Positions 58,849 through 64,000 of a stretch of DNA of 64,000 bases are shown here, in pieces (position 1 is the stretch's first letter; each line of letters begins with the position of its first letter). The notes beneath the pieces are model-generated. The model was not told the origin of the DNA. It did not search any database and worked only from the letters and a program-made list of their open reading frames with translations. Location: the NCBI GenBank assembly GCA_905250025.1, contig CAJNOJ010000105.1, positions 1 through 64,000 of the forward strand, given 5' to 3'. The DNA comes from Adineta ricciae (taxonomy: Eukaryota; Rotifera; Eurotatoria; Adinetida; Adinetidae). The position numbers and the translations under genes were made by a program.

Positions 58849-60006
58849 GGTAGAGGGGGAGAAAGACATTTTTCGAGAAAAAATTCAATAAATACGTTGA
58901 GCACGCGAGATTTTCAAAGGAATGTGTCCCTATATTCATCGAAATAGTTATTTTTGTTTGTTTGCTTAATCGTTACACATACTAAAATACGTTAAATGAG
59001 AGAGACTGCTAATATACTGTTCCCAAATATTAAAAACGTTTATTTCGTATCAACGCAGTCGAATGGCTTCGATCTCTCAGTTGTATAACTACAATTTTCA
59101 ACATTTGAATCACAGAGTATTGTGTAGATGATCATTCTTTCTACATCAGATCAGCTGAATATAGTGTTGATACTGGTAGTAATATAGATTTTAAAGTACT
59201 TCATGTTCGTTGATTTGATAGGAGAAATATTCAATCAGTGTTTTATTTGGTAATAATTCAAATTTAGCTGATGTGTGCATAATGGAAGTAATTGAAAATC
59301 GTGTACTTCTATTTTCTTTAGTGTCTTTTGACTTAAACATAGTTGGTTACATGACAACAAAAGAGTGGTAAAAATGTCTATGCTGAAAACAAAACGTTTC
59401 ACTTTGTTAATGCTTATGGATTTAAATATAACTGTAAAAATTCACTCACCGTTAATTCTCGTGAATACAGTTTAACTTCACCGATGTTCCCATGAAACTA
59501 AAGAGTATTCCATTAGTGTATAATTTCATTCTGCTGGTTGTTGAATATGTATATACGACATGATTTCATCTATCAGTAGGCACTACAGGATCGTACTGTT
59601 TACGCGATTAAACAGTTGAATATTAATGGAACCATTTATGGTTGCACCAAAGAACGGAAAGCATGATGTGTTGCTATAGAGTTCAGAAGAAGTATATGTC
59701 TATATATAACTGGTTTTTTTCCCTTTTTCCGTTCCGTACATACATTATCCGATCGTTAAGAGAAATTCTCTCTCTCGATTACAAGTACAGCAATAAAAGA
59801 ATGCGCAAAAAGCAAATAATGACTGCTATAGCAGAATTTATTTTTTCTGCTATAAGTATATTCTCTTAGTTCTTTCTCTGTTTCATTCTGTTACACGTTT
59901 TAACTATTTACAGAAGTATGTAACACACAAAAAACGGATTGATAAATAAAAGTTATTATTCATATTCATCACATTAATCTACGAAGAAAACACGTATTCT
60001 TAAAAA
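58849..60006. other. Intergenic; leaves the collinear block at 59218
   Basis: Up to 59218 this matches copy A; beyond is unique to B. A 10-bp inverted repeat (TATAGCAGAA with TTCTGCTATA, loop ~8) lies near 59826-59853. No gene is supported, and the frame at 59642-59869 is featureless. Confidence 0.45.
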
Positions 60007-60243
60007 ATGAGTAGCTATGAAGGCAACGATTATTGCCATCGTGGAGCTGGACCAAGTGGTAAACCAAAGCTGCATTTTATTCAATACAATAGTAAGAAAG
60101 ATGCTAGAGAGGGTGCATTTCTTGCAGGTGGAAAAAATGAACCGGTACATCACGCAAATCCGAAAGAGGGAAAAGCTCATTATCATGCAGCTGATCAAAG
60201 CGGGAATATTATTAAAGATGGAGTACATCATTGCTACGGTTAA
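60007..60243 (+). CDS. Small His-rich protein, 78 aa (haplotype B only)
   Basis: A single-exon frame starting MSSYEGNDYCHRG. The second half is rich in His with alternating charged residues: EPVHHANPKEGKAHYHAADQ and GVHHCYG at the end. No signal peptide or membrane segment is seen. The pattern reminds me of small His-rich C-terminal domains of bacterial polymorphic secreted proteins, which would imply horizontal transfer, but I cannot name a family with confidence. It sits in the B-specific island with ~350 bases of empty DNA on its 3' side. A second overlapping frame on the same strand is a shadow. Confidence 0.5.
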   Translation: MSSYEGNDYCHRGAGPSGKPKLHFIQYNSKKDAREGAFLAGGKNEPVHHANPKEGKAHYHAADQSGNIIKDGVHHCYG

Positions 60244-60593
60244 ACTGTTATAGACTTTCGCATACACAATCGGAGAAAATGTGCTCTAGTTTTTTTGCTC
60301 TATTAATTCCGAAATTACCTTTGGTTTCCATATACCTCTGTATGTATTTTATTAATAAAACTAAAATTATTATCCGATTTTGCATATCGACTAATTTGAT
60401 AAAAGGTGATTCCTTTTGCAATGTGATTAAAAAAGGAGATGGTTCAACTCTCATACTTGAGATTTTTTTTTTGTTGCAAATGTCAAATCCTTTTTGGAAA
60501 ATAATCTTTAATCAACAGCATGAACACTCCGACTAAAATGCTACTTGTTTATGACATATCCTTGACAGTTTCATGGTCTTAAAGGATCATACT
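60244..60593. other. Intergenic between two convergent genes
   Basis: AT-rich with homopolymer runs. No feature supported. Confidence 0.4.
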
Positions 60594-61683
60594 TTAAGAA
60601 ACATCAATATAATTTTGATTTGATGTCGCTGTTATTACATTGAATGGACGTACTCGATTGGTTTTTTGTCGAAAAAAATATTTCACTTGTCGACGAAATT
60701 GTGCTGACGTTGCAAAGAAGATATAAAAATTACTCTGAACAAAGATCATCATTTTCAATTCGAAATAAATCATCAAATAAACTTACAGCAAAATTAGCAG
60801 AAAATAAAAGACTAACAATTATTTGAAGTATTTGCCCAATTGTATATCGTAAAAGATTCGATCGTGTAAAGGGATGATTGATAATATATATACGAAAACA
60901 AGTATAAGGTAATCCAAGAATGAGACAAAATATGACTCGTATTAAAACCATCGCAGTCATTTGTTGATCTAATTGACGACGTTCAATAGATATTTGTTGA
61001 CGAATAATATGTCGAACATTTCGATAAGCTAATAAACTAAAAACAAATGCTAAAAAGATTTGCAAAGGACCATAAAGTATCGGATAGAAACAATATGTTG
61101 AATACCAAATTAAAATGAAATTTGTTATCACACATCCTGATGATGATGATTGAATATTAAGAAATAACGCAAATACAATACTATGACTAAGCCAAATACA
61201 ACTACTTATTAACATAATGTATCGTGCAAGTTTAAGTGGATATTGATATCTTACACCAAATCGGTAATGTGTTGACCAAAATTGATCACATGCAGCGCAA
61301 CATATCGTAAAAAAAAGTATTAATGCCATTCCATGCATAGTGATAAATCTTATTCGACACCAAATTAAGACAGAATCGACAAGATCGGATCCATGAATTT
61401 GTCGTGCTATGGAATTAATGAGACCAAGAAATAAAAACACGATTCCACCAATGGCTTCCATTGTAAAATAGAAAGCACATCGATTACCATGAAATGGTTT
61501 TAATCGAGAAAATATCATCGTATTTAAAAAATTGCCAATTGTTCCATATAGAAATATAACATAGTAGAAATATTGTAGATTATCACGAATTGTGTTTAGA
61601 ATATCAACAGTGTTTGATGACATGATGAATTTACTTAAAAGAATGTTTAGATTTTCATGTCGAACATCGTTTTTATTTGACAT
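60594..61683 (-). CDS. Rhodopsin-like GPCR, two exons (haplotype B only)
   Basis: Exons 61683-60787 and 60734-60594 join in phase (345 aa). The intron falls inside TM7, giving LLFSANFA joined to SNFYIFFATSAQFRRQ. Seven membrane segments are visible. TM1 has GTIGNFLNTMIFS with the conserved Asn. DRY is replaced by DQF (CAACDQFW). TM6 has a GLPYTCFRIY motif. Cys before TM3 (IWCRIRF) and in loop 2 (SGCVITNF) can pair. It is a bdelloid-type receptor with unknown ligand. A second in-frame ATG lies at 61623. No allele is present in the A island (28338-33501), so it is hemizygous in this window. Confidence 0.82.
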
Positions 61684-62425
61684 TAAGCTACTTTTACTTA
61701 TTCTTAATCAGAATAAGAAAATGGAATTAAAAATCAAGGAAAATATGTTCAATTACAGATTCTTTCGTATGCATCTTGTCCGTGGAATTATATATCAACC
61801 AAAACAAAGCTGTTGATTGACTTTGTTTCAATCAAGAGAATTAAATTCATGTGAAATTATTTAAATTAACGAAGAATATATAAAGTTGAATAGTTTTAAT
61901 GATAATACTGTTCGAGTTGAAATTTATTCTTCAGCTATTCTTCTTGAAAATGAGCGTTTTGGTAAAGGTTTTGCATTCATATAAACATGCTGACTTCCGT
62001 TTCGTTCTTAATTTTTCACTTCGCGAATTCGTTCACTTTGTCGTGTCGGATCAATATCAAAGAAACCATAAATCAACATGAACAATTATAATCTTGATTG
62101 TTATTCAAATTATTACAAGTACCATTGTTGAAACATGGATTTTGTATATCGCACAAGTAGTTCCACTTATATTACAATTAAATCCAATATTTGGGGAATT
62201 TCTACATTCAAGAGCAACAAAAACTACTGAAGTGACATTATCTAAGAAATTCAGAACAGTTTAGATTATTTTTTGGAAATATTTTTCATGCACGTAGATG
62301 TGTTTGTCAATCCGGCAACCTATTGAGAAGTTTCGAATAAATTGCTGGTTGCTGTTTCAATTAATTCTATCGTGAAATGAATATATTTATAAGGAAAAGT
62401 TTCTTAAGAAACTTACCACAATTAT
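61684..62425. other. Intergenic with a possible coding relict
   Basis: On the plus strand from ~62090 to 62263 a 58-codon frame without ATG encodes one hydrophobic stretch (IIILIVIQIITSTIVETWIL) and a short tail. It could be the last exon of a lost membrane-protein gene, but it lacks any family signature. Nothing else seen. Confidence 0.3.
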
Positions 62426-63130
62426 TCACTGCCAAGGAACGAATTTTTGAATATTTTCATCAGTAACATACAAATCTCCAGAACTATGAAAACGAGCAGA
62501 ATATGGTAAAAAAAGTCGATTTGATATTTCCGTGCAACCAATAACGCAATCATATGTATCATTGACTATTCGAATAATACGAGAATTTTGATTATCTGTT
62601 ATGTATAACACATCATCGTCATCTAATATCATATCATAAGTTGGATTCTTTAATATTAAACCATTTAGAGGTGTTGTTTCCTGCTACTGTTGTTCCATCC
62701 ATTTCTCCTCGTCGAAAACGGTGAATTCTTTGATTTCCTTAATCAGCTACATATAAGTTGAAGTCAATATCGACAAATATTCCCGAAGGAGAATGCAATC
62801 GATCTATAATTATGGTCCTGGAAAACCCGTTCTAGCTATTATCACTATTGTTTGATTGCTACTATCTACTAACGTCTTCTCTACTTGATGTTTGTTAAAA
62901 ACCGAACAATAAATAGAATTCTGAATGTCAACAAAAAGTCCCAAACAATTATCTGAAAATTTTGTTATTAATCGACTTTGTGTTGAATGTGATGTAAACT
63001 TATCGATTCGACCTGTTTCATTTCGACGTACAAAATAAATATCACGACTTAAACAAATCGCTCTGACAGTAACTTCCTGACCAGCCGTATTTGCATTGAA
63101 AAACGCCTGGCAAAAGCACAAACTCACGAC
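62426..63130 (-). pseudogene. NHL-repeat gene, frameshifted and with stop (copy B)
   Basis: Longer version of the relict at 33502. NHL-like blades are readable: GLFVDIQNSIYCSVFNKHQVEKT, then after a frame change SGIFVDIDFNLYVAD, an in-frame TAA where Gln is expected, GNQRIHRFRRGEMDGTTVAG, another frame change, and VLYITDNQNSRIIRI with LYVTDENIQKFVPW at the end. At least two frame changes and one stop interrupt the propeller. Upstream to ~63330 there may be a first exon with a Leu-rich signal-like segment. Confidence 0.75.
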
Positions 63131-64000
63131 TTGAAAGCTTTAATTCGAGCACTCATCGATACTGTAAGCTGATGCATAATTATAGAATATAGTGAACACG
63201 TTTTATTAAGCAAACAATTGCCACCTAAGACGTTGGCGGCTAAGAGAATTAGACAGATGCATTTGTTACACGACGCTTGACGAAGGTAGTACCATAGTAT
63301 CAATTGATTCGCCTTCAACACTGCTGATCACATTTGGCAAAAGGAAAATGCACGTGGAAAAGTATTGTTAGTTTCTTTATCATTTGAATCTGATCGATGA
63401 ACAAAGGAAAACACAAAATCGAATACAGCTGAGTTTCCTTTCATTATTTACTCTCGATAAAAGAGAATGTTATGTTTGTCTATGGAATTAGAAACGGAAT
63501 CAAAGATTACATCCTACCACCTTTTTGTGTATCAATTAAACTTTAATAGAAAAGAAGAATATAATGACATCAATGATTAACCTATTTCAATCACTATAAC
63601 ATTTGCATTCTATTAATGAATTAATACGTGAAGATTACTTGCTCAGCAGTATATACGAAGTATAGAGATTTTATTATTCTTTCAGAGAGACTGTTGTCAT
63701 GTTTCCATTATATGCGAAAATAGTAAATAGATAAGAAAATGTTGTCAAGTGACGGATATATGATAAGCGAGCCCGAAAGCTTTCTATCAACAAAACATCT
63801 CCTTATTTGAGACTATTATTTGTTTCTACAAAAGCTCATACATCTGCGCTCTTCTTTGCATTACTAAATTCGACAAAATTCCAACTACTATCATTTTTCG
63901 TCATGATGGACACATATTGGGATTACACCCTTCGGAATACTTGTCTAAACAAACGACTGATTGCCCTATTATGATTTAAGCGTCATTGATAGCTTTATGT
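62756..64000. repeat. Collinear block resumes, copy B (partner 33502-34781)
   Basis: Runs to the right edge of the window in the same orientation as 33502-34781. From ~63130 onward it is noncoding in both copies. Confidence 0.85.

Larger units (their letters stand above)
45187..59218. repeat. Collinear block, copy B (partner 13660-28337)
   Basis: Direct, same-orientation copy of the 13660-28337 region. It differs by scattered substitutions and by indels, including loss of a Nav intron at ~52466, a ~276-bp deletion in the sulfatase, and a TTTC expansion near 57095. Homology ends at 59218. Confidence 0.92.

Noticed and set aside
13660-59218. True segmental duplication or gene-family expansion of the helicase-Nav-sulfatase-TLC-sHSP block
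   Set aside because: Possible, but the copy boundaries coincide with N's and fit a B-A-B interleaving of alleles. I treat it as allelic until reads span the joins.
1-64000. tRNA, rRNA, CRISPR arrays, telomeric repeats, full retrotransposons
   Set aside because: I scanned intergenic DNA for B-box-like motifs, direct-repeat/spacer periodicity, TG-rich telomere arrays and reverse-transcriptase motifs, and found none convincing.

Overview
The window looks like nuclear DNA of a bdelloid rotifer (Adineta- or Rotaria-like). The DNA is AT-rich. Genes are compact and split by many GT-AG introns, mostly about 45-60 bp. The content is a typical bdelloid mix: R-S-E type ADP-ribosyltransferases (ART), one with a TPR-like tail, divergent rhodopsin-like receptors, F-box, NHL and FG-GAP families, and a sacsin-like ATPase. 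Core metazoan genes are also present (ERI1, a DEKA voltage-gated sodium channel, a UAP56-like helicase, a TLC protein, SLC33A1). The species assignment is inference.

Layout. 1-7.3 kb: a receptor 3' fragment, a NEK-family pseudokinase (-), a receptor (+), a zinc-binding coiled-coil pseudogene (-), ERI1 (+) and an FG-GAP relict. 7.3-14.1 kb: a sacsin-like/DUF3684-type ATPase gene (-) broken by a single N at 11423. 14.4-28.3 kb: a 106-aa orphan, UAP56-like helicase, Nav channel, arylsulfatase pseudogene and TLC protein (all -), then a two-domain small heat-shock protein (+). 28.3-33.5 kb: a haplotype-specific island with a foldback element, hairpins, an EGF-TM relict and an ART-TPR gene. 33.5-45.2 kb: NHL relict, SLC33A1, receptor, a CEP164-like WW domain fused to an ART, F-box protein and a metallophosphoesterase. 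A second single N lies at 45186. 45.2-64 kb repeats the 13.66-34.8 kb region in the same order and orientation at about 95-98% identity by eye. It has its own island (59.2-62.8 kb: His-rich small protein, receptor, longer NHL pseudogene).

Main structural reading. Both N's sit exactly where duplication begins. The parts fit together as haplotype B (1-11422), then haplotype A (11424-45185), then haplotype B again (45187-64000), with A lying in a gap of about 757 bp of B. This favours two allelic contigs interleaved during scaffolding over a true tandem duplication. It predicts that the 34.8-45.2 kb genes recur in order just beyond 64000.

The A/B comparison is informative in itself. It shows allele-specific gene content, an intron lost from the Nav gene in B, a polyQ length difference, a 3-nt insertion that shortens the helicase in B, and independent decay of the arylsulfatase and NHL genes in both haplotypes. 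The most novel single gene is the WW-ART fusion (40509-38651), whose six exons join in frame. The second is an intact NEK-family gene lacking all three catalytic hallmarks.
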